A stretch of DNA of 64,000 nucleotides from Thioflexithrix psekupsensis (GTDB lineage Bacteria > Pseudomonadota > Gammaproteobacteria > Beggiatoales > Beggiatoaceae): the NCBI RefSeq assembly GCF_002149925.1, contig NZ_MSLT01000024.1:85492-149491 (forward strand), in the 5' to 3' direction. The first letter of the stretch is position 1; each line of letters begins with the position of its first letter. Positions 8,508-19,400 of this stretch are shown piece by piece. The notes under the pieces are model-generated. The model worked only from the letters and a program-made list of their open reading frames with translations. It did not search any database and had not been told where the DNA came from. Position numbers and translations under genes: made by a program.

Positions 8508-10118
8508 ATGTCCTATTTTCAATCTCGTCGATCTGCGGTATTGGCGCGGCGGGGAGCGGTGGCGACCAGCCAACCACTTGCAGCACAAGCGGGCTTACAA
8601 ATGCTGATGGCAGGGGGAAATGCTGTAGATGCGGCTGTGGCCGCCGCCGCGACGTTGGCAGTGGTTGAACCCATGTCAACAGGCTTGGGAGGGGACTTGT
8701 TTTGTCTGATTTGGGACGCAAAAACTAAACAAGTCTATGCACTAAATAGCAGTGGCCGTGCGCCTGCCCATGCCGATCCAGAAGCAATGCGACGCAAAGG
8801 CTACCAAAAAATGCCCTTGTCAGGTGCAGATGTCGCCTGCTCTGTCACGGTACCGGGAACAGTCGCGGGCTGGGAAGCCGCATTGCGTCGTCATGGGCGC
8901 ATGAGCTTTAAAGAGGTCTTACAACCTGCGATAATGTATGCCGAAACAGGCTTTCCCGTATCCGAATTAATCGCCACCATGTGGCAAGAAGCCGAAAGTA
9001 AATTGACCGCTTCGGTATCAGGACAGGAGTTATTGTACAACGGACGTGCGCCACGTTATGGTGATGTTGTTGTACTTTCAACACTGGCCAAAAGCCTGCG
9101 CCAACTCTATGAAGGGGGCGCGGCCGCTTTTTATGAAGGCGAATTAGCGAGACAAGTGGCTGATTATGTACAAAAAAATGGCGGTTGGCTCACAGTTGAC
9201 GATCTGCGCCAACATCAAGCCACGTGGGAAACACCGCTTAATATAGATTATCGCGGTACCACAGTATGGCAATGTCCACCGAATGGACAAGGTTTAACTG
9301 TACTTTCTGCGTTAAATTTATTACAACAATTTGATGTAAAAGATTTTCCTGCGCAAACTTCGGCGCGTTATCATTTATTAATTGAAATCATGCGGTTAGC
9401 TTTTGCCGATGGTTTGCATTATATTACTGATCCGCGCACTGATCCCGTGCCAGTGGCTGCTTTGTTAGACAAAACGTATGCTAAAAATCGCGCTGCCTTG
9501 ATCCATCCTGATCACGCGCTACAGAATGTCAGCTACGGCATTATTCCACCGTCGAGTGATACGATTTATGTCAGTGCAGTGGACAGCGAAGGTCATGCTT
9601 GCTCATTAATTAATAGTACATTTCAAAGTTTTGGCAGTGGTTTAGTCGTACCAAAGACAGGAATTAGCTTACAAAATCGGGGCGCAGGATTTAACTTAAT
9701 TGAGGGTCATCCACGCTGTTTAGCCCCAGAAAAACGCCCTTATCACACCATTATTCCGGGAATGGCCACGAAAAATGGGGAATTTTACCTTAGTTTTGGC
9801 GTAATGGGCGCGTTTCAACAGCCACAAGGACAGTTGCAAGTGCTAAATCACTTGTTAGATGAAAAAATGGACATACAAGCGGCCTTAGATGCGCTACGAT
9901 TTGGGATTGATTTAGAGACAAATGTAATCCGTTTAGAGGCTGGTGTGCCACAAGAAATTGTGGATGGATTACAAAAAAGAGGGCATTGTGTGACTATTTT
10001 AGATGGTTGGCAACGTATGGAATTGGGCGGCGGACAAGCCATTATCCGCGATCCAGAAACTGGAGTATTGTTTGCGGGGTCTGAACCGCGCAAAGATGGC
10101 GCAGCCGTTGGCTTTTAA
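8508..10118 (+). CDS. ggt: Gamma-glutamyltransferase family protein
   Basis: 536 aa; start ATG 8508 with AAGGA 9-10 bases upstream. This is an N-terminal nucleophile hydrolase that transfers or hydrolyses gamma-glutamyl groups, for example in glutathione salvage. The catalytic Thr that becomes exposed after self-cleavage is Thr352 in SSDTIYVSAVDSEG. The N-terminal signature (GLQMLMAGGNAVDAAVAA, about 29-46) and STGLGGD (57-63) are present. The SSDTIY-type cleavage site and LQNRGAGF resemble the YwrD-like branch rather than E. coli Ggt. No signal peptide is seen, so it is probably cytoplasmic. It is followed 10 bp later by a sensor kinase gene on the same strand. Confidence 0.9.
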   Translation: MSYFQSRRSAVLARRGAVATSQPLAAQAGLQMLMAGGNAVDAAVAAAATLAVVEPMSTGLGGDLFCLIWDAKTKQVYALNSSGRAPAHADPEAMRRKGYQKMPLSGADVACSVTVPGTVAGWEAALRRHGRMSFKEVLQPAIMYAETGFPVSELIATMWQEAESKLTASVSGQELLYNGRAPRYGDVVVLSTLAKSLRQLYEGGAAAFYEGELARQVADYVQKNGGWLTVDDLRQHQATWETPLNIDYRGTTVWQCPPNGQGLTVLSALNLLQQFDVKDFPAQTSARYHLLIEIMRLAFADGLHYITDPRTDPVPVAALLDKTYAKNRAALIHPDHALQNVSYGIIPPSSDTIYVSAVDSEGHACSLINSTFQSFGSGLVVPKTGISLQNRGAGFNLIEGHPRCLAPEKRPYHTIIPGMATKNGEFYLSFGVMGAFQQPQGQLQVLNHLLDEKMDIQAALDALRFGIDLETNVIRLEAGVPQEIVDGLQKRGHCVTILDGWQRMELGGGQAIIRDPETGVLFAGSEPRKDGAAVGF

Positions 10119-10128
10119 GGACTCATTT

Positions 10129-11283
10129 ATGCGTACTCTTGAAGTTGTGCAAACTGGCACATTACTCATTGTGGATGATGTGCCGAATAATTTGCGTTTA
10201 TTGTTTGATTATTTAAAACATTACCATTTTAAATTAAGAATTGCCCGCGATGGAGAAGACGCATTGCGACAAGTGGCATTAGCTCCGCCTGATTTGATTT
10301 TATTAGATGTGATGATGCCTGTTTTAGATGGTTTTGAAACCTGTCGCCGTTTAAAAGCCGATGAAAAAACCGCCCATATTCCTGTTATTTTCATGACCGC
10401 TTTAAATGATACGGTAGATAAAATAAAAGGTTTTGAATTAGGCGCGGTGGATTATATCACTAAGCCATTTCATCCCGAAGAAGTATTAATGCGCATTAAT
10501 ACGCATTTAACCTTGCAAAAATTGCAACGGGTATTGTTGCAAAAAAATCGACAATTGCAACAACAAAATGAAGAATTAGAAGCCTTTGCCCATACGGTGG
10601 CGCATGATTTAAAAAATCCATTGAGCAGTATTGTTAATTTTATTGGCGTACTTTCTGAGGATTATTTAGAACAATTTGATGGGCAAACCTTGCAATTATT
10701 AAAGATGATTGAGCAAGAAAGTTTGCGCAGTTTTGACATTATTGATGCGCTGTTATTATTAGCCAGTACGCGCCGACGCGATATTGAAATGAATTTGCTC
10801 AATATGTCTAGCATTATGCGTCGAGTGCAGCAACATTTAGCCCCAATGATTGCCGAATATCACGCCCATATTATTTATCCCAATGAATGGCCATTAAGTA
10901 AAGGATTTGCCCCTTGGGTTGAGGAAATTTGGACAAATTATATGAGTAATGCCATTAAATATGGTGGACGGCCGCCCATCGTTGAGATTGGAGCTGAAGC
11001 CCAGCCGGACAAAAATCGAGCGTATTTTTGGGTGAAAGACAATGGTGAAGGATTAAACATGGCCGCCCAGCAAAAATTGTTTACTCCCTTCACGCGCATT
11101 GGTCAATCAGGGATTGAAGGTCATGGCTTAGGCCTATCTATTGTACAACGTATAGTAGAACGATTTGGCGGTGAAGTGGGCGTGATCAGCACACCGGGCG
11201 AGGGCAGTACTTTTTTCTTTACTTTACCGATCCGTGATTCGGTTTCTTTAGAATCAGGCGAAATGGACGCATTAAATGAATAG
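10129..11283 (+). CDS. Response-regulator/histidine-kinase hybrid (REC-HisKA-HATPase)
   Basis: 384 aa from ATG 10129; an upstream in-frame start lies inside ggt and is rejected. Domains: an N-terminal receiver (residues 10-130) with Asp16/17, phospho-acceptor Asp60 (LILLDVMMP) and Lys112; a short coiled-coil linker (130-150); a HisKA dimerisation helix with His159 (FAHTVAHDLKNPLS); and HATPase_c with N box (NYMSNAIKYGG), G1 (DNGEGL) and G2 (GHGLGLSIV). No membrane segment or sensor domain is present, so input must come through phosphorylation of the receiver, as in phytochrome-type or chemosensory relays. The MoxR gene overlaps its stop by 8 bases, so the two are co-translated. Confidence 0.93.
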   Translation: MRTLEVVQTGTLLIVDDVPNNLRLLFDYLKHYHFKLRIARDGEDALRQVALAPPDLILLDVMMPVLDGFETCRRLKADEKTAHIPVIFMTALNDTVDKIKGFELGAVDYITKPFHPEEVLMRINTHLTLQKLQRVLLQKNRQLQQQNEELEAFAHTVAHDLKNPLSSIVNFIGVLSEDYLEQFDGQTLQLLKMIEQESLRSFDIIDALLLLASTRRRDIEMNLLNMSSIMRRVQQHLAPMIAEYHAHIIYPNEWPLSKGFAPWVEEIWTNYMSNAIKYGGRPPIVEIGAEAQPDKNRAYFWVKDNGEGLNMAAQQKLFTPFTRIGQSGIEGHGLGLSIVQRIVERFGGEVGVISTPGEGSTFFFTLPIRDSVSLESGEMDALNE

Positions 11284-12196
11284 CACACATCCTATTTTAG
11301 AAAAATTAATTCAACAAATAACGAGCGTTATTTTAGGTAAAGAACAACAAATTCGTTTGGTGTTGACTTGTTTATTAGCGCGAGGTCATGTATTAATTGA
11401 AGACTTACCGGGGGTGGGAAAAACCACATTGGCTCATGCGCTGGCAAAAGCAATGGGCGTGAGTTTTCAACGCATTCAATTTACCAGTGATTTATTGCCT
11501 GCGGACATTATTGGGGTTTCTATTTTTGATAAAAATTCGGCTGAATTTAAATTTCACATTGGCCCGATTTTCGCGCAAATGGTACTCGCTGATGAAGTGA
11601 ATCGTGCGACACCGAAAACCCAAAGCGCGTTATTAGAAGCGATGGAAGAACATCAAGTGACGGTGGATGGTGTTAGTCATGTCTTACCTTCGCCTTTTTT
11701 TGTATTAGCTACGCAAAATCCATTGCACCAAATTGGTACATTTCCTTTGCCTGAATCGCAATTAGATCGCTTTATGATGTGCTTGGCTTTGGGTTATCCC
11801 GATGCGCGCACCGAGCGGGATTTATTGCGCGGACAGGATCGGCGGGATTTAATTGAAAAAATACAACCTGTGATTGCCTTAGACGAATTTGTGGCATTGC
11901 AAAAAAACGTGCCACAAATTCACGTGTCAGATGCCACTTTAGATTACATTCAGGCTTTATTGGCATACAGTCGTGAATCACCGCGTTATCGTTATGGGCT
12001 TTCTCCGCGGGCGGGTTTGGCTTTGTTGCACAGTGGCCAAGCGTGGGCTTTGCTGCATGGACGTGATTATGTTTTACCAGAAGACATACAAACTATTTTG
12101 CCCGGTGTGGTGACACATCGTCTGGTCAGTTCGTTAGAACTACGTGAGGGACAATCTATTGTTGATCCGTTATTAACAGAAGTGGCGATTCCTTGA
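11276..12196 (+). CDS. MoxR-family AAA+ ATPase
   Basis: 306 aa. The ATG at 11276 overlaps the kinase stop (ATGAATAG). Walker A is PGVGKTT (45-51), Walker B is MVLADEVNR (102-110) with Asp106/Glu107, sensor 1 is LATQNP, and the C-terminal lid with YGLSPRAG is typical of MoxR/RavA-type chaperone ATPases. These ATPases usually help to mature large complexes or envelope enzymes and normally precede a DUF58 and a von Willebrand A gene. Neither is present here, and the next gene is urtD. The partner is therefore unknown. Confidence 0.9.
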   Translation: MNSTHPILEKLIQQITSVILGKEQQIRLVLTCLLARGHVLIEDLPGVGKTTLAHALAKAMGVSFQRIQFTSDLLPADIIGVSIFDKNSAEFKFHIGPIFAQMVLADEVNRATPKTQSALLEAMEEHQVTVDGVSHVLPSPFFVLATQNPLHQIGTFPLPESQLDRFMMCLALGYPDARTERDLLRGQDRRDLIEKIQPVIALDEFVALQKNVPQIHVSDATLDYIQALLAYSRESPRYRYGLSPRAGLALLHSGQAWALLHGRDYVLPEDIQTILPGVVTHRLVSSLELREGQSIVDPLLTEVAIP

Positions 12197-12322
12197 TTTG
12201 GGATACATAATAACGTATTTTAAGTAATGCGAATGACCACGGTGAGCGCGTCAAAATGATTGGATTAGCTCAGGCAATCGCTTAAAATAGGTGCTAATTC
12301 ATTTTAAAAACAGGAAATAAAA

Positions 12323-13171
12323 ATGACTCATTGGTTAATGCGTACTCGTGAATTTTGGCGACGAGATCAGGTATTTGATTTTATGTTGCCTCCGTTGCAA
12401 TCTCGTGAATTAGATTTATCCCACGGAATTGTTTTATATTTGGAAAATGTCACTGTTAGTTTTGACGGATTTAAGGCGTTAAATAATTTAAATTTATATG
12501 TGAATAGCGGAGAATTGCGCTGCATTATTGGGGCAAATGGTGCGGGTAAAACGACGATGATGGATGTCATCACAGGGAAAACACGACCAGATACAGGATC
12601 GGTTTTTTTCGGGCAACGCATTGATTTAACAAAGTATAATGAGTCAGAAATTGCTGCTGCGGGAATTGGGCGCAAATTTCAAAAACCTACGGTATTTGAA
12701 AATCACACGGTATTAGAAAATTTAGAGTTGGCTTTGCAAGCGAATAAAACCACTTTTGCCACTTTATTTGCTCGCCTTAATGCAGAACAACGGGATCGTA
12801 TTGATGAGGTATTAAAAATTATTGGTTTAACCGACCAAGTGTACTTGCGAGCAGGACTGTTATCGCATGGACAAAAACAATGGTTAGAAATCGGTATGTT
12901 GTTGGTGCAAAATCCTTATTTATTATTAGTGGATGAACCCGTTGCTGGCATGACGCAACAGGAAATTGAACGGACTGCGGAGTTATTGTTGTCGCTGGCT
13001 GAAAAACACTCAGTTGTAGTTGTAGAACACGACATGGTTTTTGTGCGCTCAATCGCGCGCACCGTTACAGTGCTACATGAAGGCAGTGTGTTGGCAGAGG
13101 GGAAAATGGATGAAATTCAAAATAATCCTAAAGTCATTGAAGTGTATTTGGGTTCAGAACTCACTGCATAA
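12323..13171 (+). CDS. urtD: ABC transporter ATPase, urea type UrtD
   Basis: 282 aa, preceded by AGGAAA. It has a 36-residue N-terminal extension, then an ABC domain of the branched-chain amino acid/urea (LivG/UrtD) subclass. Walker A is GANGAGKT (70-77), followed by GIGRKFQKPTVFEN, the signature SHGQKQWLEIGMLL, Walker B LLLVDEPVAGMT and the H-loop VVVEHDM. The modified signature SHGQKQWLEIG and the EPVAGMT sequence are what I associate with UrtD rather than LivG. A functional transporter needs UrtA (binding protein), UrtB/UrtC (permeases) and UrtE (second ATPase). None of them flanks this gene, so it is an orphan here. Confidence 0.85.
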   Translation: MTHWLMRTREFWRRDQVFDFMLPPLQSRELDLSHGIVLYLENVTVSFDGFKALNNLNLYVNSGELRCIIGANGAGKTTMMDVITGKTRPDTGSVFFGQRIDLTKYNESEIAAAGIGRKFQKPTVFENHTVLENLELALQANKTTFATLFARLNAEQRDRIDEVLKIIGLTDQVYLRAGLLSHGQKQWLEIGMLLVQNPYLLLVDEPVAGMTQQEIERTAELLLSLAEKHSVVVVEHDMVFVRSIARTVTVLHEGSVLAEGKMDEIQNNPKVIEVYLGSELTA

Positions 13172-13214
13172 CTCTCTGTCATCTTTTTGGTAGTCCACTC
13201 TAACGAAAATAATG

Positions 13215-13340
13215 TTGATTCTTGCAAGTCGTTTATTTTAAGTCAGTTTTTTATTTCTTAATTCTGAAAATCCTAAAATTCTGTAAATTCTGATTCAGAC
13301 AGAAAAATTTTATAAATGGCTTAATTTTGGTATACTTGGT
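13215..13340 (+). repeat. R1-type AT-rich repeat (right half), between convergent genes
   Basis: It contains AATTCTGAAAATCCTAAAA and TTCTGTAAATTCTGATTC, closely matching the right half of the elements at 30518-30640 and 61767-61889. The left terminal repeat is missing or degraded. It lies between the 3' ends of urtD (plus) and the NRPS gene (minus), where a palindromic element could end transcription from both sides. Confidence 0.6.
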
Positions 13341-13380
13341 TATTTGTTAGGTAAAATGGATGATACTTTACTGAGACTCG

Positions 13381-13430
13381 ACGTGGCACGTCGTCGCGGC
13401 GTTCCCACAAACTGGTGGGAACGAGACAAA
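13381..13430. repeat. R3 hairpin repeat near the NRPS 3' end
   Basis: CGTTCCCAC pairs with GTGGGAACG around a short loop (about 13400-13423), preceded by GACGTGGCACGTCGTC, which is itself partly palindromic. It is related to 7701-7750. It may act as a transcription stop downstream of the NRPS gene, but no clear T-run follows. Confidence 0.5.
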
Positions 13431-13463
13431 CAAAAAGCGATGTTACTTTTTAATGCGTTGCTC

Positions 13464-16400
13464 TTAGTTTCTATCCCCTCTCCGCTCCATTTCTCGCATC
13501 ATCGCTTGGGCTAATTCGTCTAAATGCGGTTGCTCAAATAAACTCAAATGAAAACCTGAAATTAAACACACTTCGCTGCCTTTTTCTCCTAATGCGGCGT
13601 AATCTGGTGCGTGTTCGGGTAAAATTTCTTCTGACAAAAAGAAAGTGATTTGTCCCGGATAAGGCGTAATGCGATAAGCTGAACGTGCCGCTTCAAAACG
13701 TCGAATAAACGCGATAATTTTTAATTCTTGCGGCAATTTTTGTTCTGCTTTATTTTTCCCCATGAATCGCTGAGAGAGTTTAATTAATAAACGCTTCATA
13801 ATCAGGCTAAAATTAAAGCGCGTGCGTAATTTATGCAGCCCATAGCGTAACAGGCCAAAACGTTTCACATTCGCCGCATGTCGCGCCCAACGCCGTTGTC
13901 GCCATTTAAAGAAATCAATCACGCCAAAAAACGCAATCGGCTCTCCCAATTCGCTCAAATGATGCACCACCGCCATCGCAATGCGCGCATCGCCACAATA
14001 TGCCCCAATAAAATAAGGCCCTGTGGCTTGAATTTGCTTCATTTCTTTGACAAAACGCTGGGCAACGACCTGCATGGTTAATTCATCTTCAGGCATATCT
14101 TGAAAGGCAAAAATATTTAAACCATAAAACGGTTGTTCACTGCCCATTGCATTAGACAAAGCCCGCGCATAATGCGGCGCACTGAGAAAAAATAACGGGG
14201 GATTCTTACCCGACGTTTGCACCGCTTGAATTGCGGTTAATTCCTGTTTAGATTCTCCACCCATTGCTGCGGCTAATCCTGCAATAGTTGGCGTTTGAAA
14301 TAATAAACTGAGTGAGGCTTTTTGTCCTGTTTGCTTTTCAATATGCGACATTAAGCGCAATGCCAACATGGAATGTCCACCCAAATCAAAAAAGTTATCA
14401 TGAACGCCAATTGCATCTCGATTTAACACTTTAGACCACGCGGCCGCCAATTGTTTTTCTAACAACGTGCGCGGCGCAACAACTTCTGATTTAACAAGGG
14501 ATAACACGGGATCGGGTAAAGCAGCACGGTTTACTTTTCCATTGGCATTTAAGGGCAAACGCGCTAAAGAAACATAAGCCACAGGAATCATATAATCAGG
14601 TAATTGCAAGCGTAATTGTCGCGTTAATTCCGCCTCATCTAACGACTGTCCTGATTGCGGCACGAGATAAGCGACTAATTGCCGCTCTTCACTGCCTTGA
14701 ATTAAGCGATAATCCACCACGATTTCTTCAATATCATTGCGCATGCGCAAACGGCTTTCAATTTCGCCCAATTCCACCCGAAAACCACGAATTTTAACTT
14801 GATTGTCAATACGCCCTAAAAACAGCACACGGCCATCCGCGAGATAATAACCCGCATCACCGGTGCGATAAAGGCGATCTTCTCGCGTTTTTTCCTCACT
14901 GCGAAATGGATTCAATAAGAAACGTTGCGCCGTTTGCTCTTCGTCTAAATAACCCAGACTTAAATAGGGCGAACGAATATAAATTTCCCCGCGTTCTCCC
15001 ACGCCTGCTAATTGTCCATTCGCTGTTAAAATTAATAATTGCACGCCATCAATACCATAACCCAAAGGCGCGTTTTCATACTCTGCATTATCTAAATGAT
15101 AAAGGCTCATTAATTGCGGCGTTTCCGTTGCACCATAACCGTTAAAACACTGCGCATTCGGCGCGATTTGACGAAATTGATTGAGCGCATGACGACTCAA
15201 ACGATCCCCGCCAAAAACCACGTGTTTTAAAGAGATTAAAGGCGTTGTTGCGGTCAAACTCAATACATCAGCCATAGCAGGCGTTAAATGACTGACCGTA
15301 ATGTGATGAGAATGAATCCAATTTGCCAACGGTTCTAATTGCGCTAATTCATCAGGATATGGAATATAAACACAAGCCCCACAATAATAAGCCGTAAACA
15401 TATCGCGCAATAAGGGATCATGTGCCAATCCCGATATTAAACTAAATCGATCATCGGCATTAAAACCAAAACTTTTCACATACCAATCAAAGAAATGCGA
15501 TAACGGATAATGCGCGCCTAAAATGGCTTTAGGTTCTCCCGTCGATCCCGTGGTAAAAGCGACATAAGCCACATCATGCGCTTTGGCTTTAGGCGAAATC
15601 GCTAATAAATCGTTTTCTGTGATGCTAATAGAGGCGTTTAATAAATCGGGTAATTGATAAATAGAAACGGATAAGTTTTTTAATTCAACGGGACAATCTG
15701 GCGTTAAAAGAAGCAGCGAATGAATTCGTGCGGTTTTAGCGAATTGTGCCAAGCGTTGTGGTGGATAATGGGGATTTAAAATGGTAAAAGCTGCGCCACA
15801 ATGCCAAATTCCCAACAGCGCGGCGACAAACCACGGACTGCGATCCCCGTAAACTGCAACCACCTCATTTTGTGCCACGCCTGCCTGCCGCAAAGCCGCA
15901 GCGAGACGGCAAACATTGCCCCACAAGGTGCGATAATCCCACGTTTCGCCTAAGCCCACTAAAGCAAAATGTGCTGGAGATTGCGCGGCTTGCGTCGCCA
16001 ATTGATCCAACACCGTGGGCAAATACACGCATGGCAACGGCATTCGCGGGTCAGGTAAACGGGCGTGTGGCGTGCGCAAACTGTATTCATGTAAACGCGC
16101 TTCTGGATGAGCCACCACTTGCGTCAATAAATGGTGATACTGTTGCAAGAATTCGACAATACGAGTGGCTTCGTACAAATCAGGATTATAAACCAATCGC
16201 AATTCAATCCCATTAACCGTTTCTTTGACATATAAAGTAATGTCGAATTTAGACAAAGTATTAGCGGTGGGAATGTATTCAATTTGCACATCGGCACTGT
16301 CAAAATGTGCCGCTTCCAAATTCAACATATTAAACCAAATTTGAAAAATGGGCGTATAGCTTAAATTCCGTTGAGGTTGCAACACTTCGACGATTTTCTC

Positions 16401-19400
16401 AAAAGGCACTTCCTCATGGTTATAGGCTTCGATGGCTAATTGTTGTACTTTTTGTAAAACTTGAGTAAAAGTCAACTGATCCGCGCTACAATCTGGCACA
16501 ATACTGTCCAGCGGCGTACGTAGTGCAATAGTGTCAATAAAAAAGCCGACCAATTTTTCCAATTGCGGGTGTGAACGCCCAGCCGACGGCATCCCGATGA
16601 CCAAATCACTTTGTCCGCTATAACGGTATAACAATACTTGAAACGCACTAAACAGCGTCATAAACAAAGTGACACCCGCTTGACGACTGCTTTGTTGTAG
16701 CGCATTGCTCAAGGTTTTAGGTAAAACAAGTTGTTCTTCTGTCCCGTGATAAGTTTGAATCGCAGGGCGTGGGCGATCTGTGGGTAGGGTAGATAAAATA
16801 GGCGCATTAGCCAATTGCCGCTGCCAATAAGCTAATTTTTGATCTAAAACTTCGCCTTGCAAATAAGCCCGCTGCCATAAAGTATAATCGGCATAATCAA
16901 TAGTTAATTCAGGTAAATCAATGGCTTTCCCTTGACGCAACGCGCCATAACATTGAAACAATTCATGACACAATAAACGAATTGACCAGCCATCAGAAAT
17001 AATATGGTGCATGGTCAACAATAATTGATGCCGTTCATCCGCCAATTGCACCCAATGTAAATATAATAACGGGGGCGCATTTAAATGAAATAAATGTTCA
17101 GCCGCTTGATGCTTTAATGTGTCTAAAATAGAATCCACATTTTTTTCTAATCGCAAATCACTATAATCAAAAGAACATTGACGACAATGCGGATCAATAA
17201 ATTGATAAGGCATTTGTTCGGCATCGGTGCGAAATGCGGTGCGTAAAATCGCATGGCGTTGCAATAAAGTATTTAAGCTGCTTTGTAAATCATAACGGTC
17301 TAAATGGCCGTGAATATCTAATAACACATGAATGTTATAAGCGGCGGTTTGTCCTTCTAATTGTTCCAAAAACCATAAGCGTTGTTGGGCAAAAGAAAGT
17401 GGAATTTTATCAATAGCTTGTTCGCGTTTCTCAATAAGTTGTCGTGCGGTGTCATTGTTTAATGTGCGGCATTTTTCGGCTAATTTGGCAATGGTTGGAT
17501 TTTCAAATAACACCCGTTGCGGCAAGTTAATGCCCAAGGTTTTGTGCAAACGGAACATGATTTGTGTGGCTAATAAAGAATGGCCACCCAATTCAAAAAA
17601 GTTATCATGAATGCCTAAGCCATAAGTGTCTAAAATAGTTTCCCAAATTTGCGCAATTTGTTGTTCTAATTCATCGCGGGCGTACATTTTTTGTCCGCGT
17701 TGCGATTGACTTAACCAACGGCTTAATTGGGCGCGATCAATGTGCTGATCGGGTTCTAATAAGGGCAAACGCTCAAAATGACGAATATCACAGGAAGTAT
17801 TTTGTCCAAATGGGTCTGGAATCATTAACTTAGCGGCATATTGTCGCAAGGCGGATAATTTGACTTGTCCCGATACAGCCGCGGTCAAATGCAGTACAGA
17901 TTCAGCAGGATGTTGTACATGTTGCCGTAACCAAGCGTTATAACCGTCTAAACCCACCGTTAAATAGGGCTGATCGTGTAACAAACCGATGCGCAAAGAA
18001 GTCAAGCCTTGCGTCGTACTTAATGTGTGATAGCCTCGCGCACGCGACACTTCCCGCAATTGATAAGCGCGATCCTGCCCGACTTCTTCCCAAATACTCC
18101 AACCAAAACAATAACTTTTGCGATTTTTTTGGCGTTGATATTGGGCGAAATGGTCTAAAAAGCCATTCGCCGCCGCATACGCACCCATGTTGTACGTGCC
18201 TAAGACGCTGGAAACAGAGGAAAAATGAATAAAAATAGCCTCTGGCCGCGTTTGTAATAACTGATCTAACACCCATGTGCCTTGTACTTTGGGGCGTAGC
18301 ATCGCGGCTAAAGTGTCAGACGTTTCCTCCGTGATCAAGGCTTGATGTGTGACACGCGCCAAATGAATCACGCCTGCCAGTGGCGTTTGCCAGTGTTGTT
18401 CTAAGTCATTGATAGTATGGTTTAATTTTTCAAAATCCGTGATGTCTGCGGCTAAATAACGAATTTCTCCGGCCAACGCTTCCAAGTCTTGTAATAAGGC
18501 CAGTTTTTTTCCAACGGGTTGATTTTGTTCAATAATCCCTTGCCATTCCGCTCGCGGTGGTAATGCGGTGCGCCCGATTAAGAGTAATCGTGCTTTGTAA
18601 TCCATTAATAATAAGCGCGCCAAAGCCACGCCAATATCGCCCAAACCGCCGCTGATCAGGTAAAAACCACCAGAGACCAATGGCATGGTTTTCTTGGTTT
18701 CCTGATTTAAATCAACCGCTTGCAAACGAGACACATAACGGATTCCCTTACGCCACACCAGTCGTACATCAAGGCTGTGGTGTTGAATTTCTTGTTGTAA
18801 GGCGTGTAAATTTCCTGTTAAATCAGCAGGTAACAAATCGAGATGCCGCGCTTGGATTCTCGGTTGTTCATGGTTGACCGTTTTTAGCCACGCATCCAAC
18901 ATGCCGCGTTGCGGGGCAGATAACAGATCATCAGGTAGCACGGATTCGCTGTAACTGCTATAACAAATCAGTTGTAAAGTTTGATCAGAATCGGGATTCT
19001 GCGCTAACCATTGTTTTACGCCATGTAGTAAGCTATTCAAGCCCAGTGCTTGCACCTTGTGCCAATCGTCGCTGTTTTGAATGACGGGAGCTTGTTCTGT
19101 GTATTGCCAACCGTGGAGCCAATACGTGTGCAGGATTGATGAGGGAATGTGGGCAAATAACTGGTGATAATCCGCGACATTATCGGGATTAATACGGTAA
19201 TAATTCTCGGCGAGAATTTGAAAAGATTCACCTTTTTCTACTTGAATGATTAGCGCATTATTATCACAAGTTTTAATAAAAGATTGCGCTAAACCGCACT
19301 CGTCATTAAAGCATAAATAAAGCGTTTTCTCTGCGGCGATGGGTTCAATTTTTTGCGCCGATGGCAATTGATACGCCTGCCAATTCAGCCGATAAAACCA

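Noticed and set aside
8326..8607. 93-codon plus-strand frame overlapping the ggt start
   Set aside because: No ribosome site or motif; it runs into ggt in another frame, and ggt has strong family support.
12197..12322. tRNA-like stretch upstream of urtD
   Set aside because: No cloverleaf or conserved TPsiC/anticodon arms could be drawn.
12323..13171. LivG branched-chain amino acid ATPase
   Set aside because: The SHGQKQWLEIG signature and N-terminal extension fit UrtD better; LivG remains a minor alternative.
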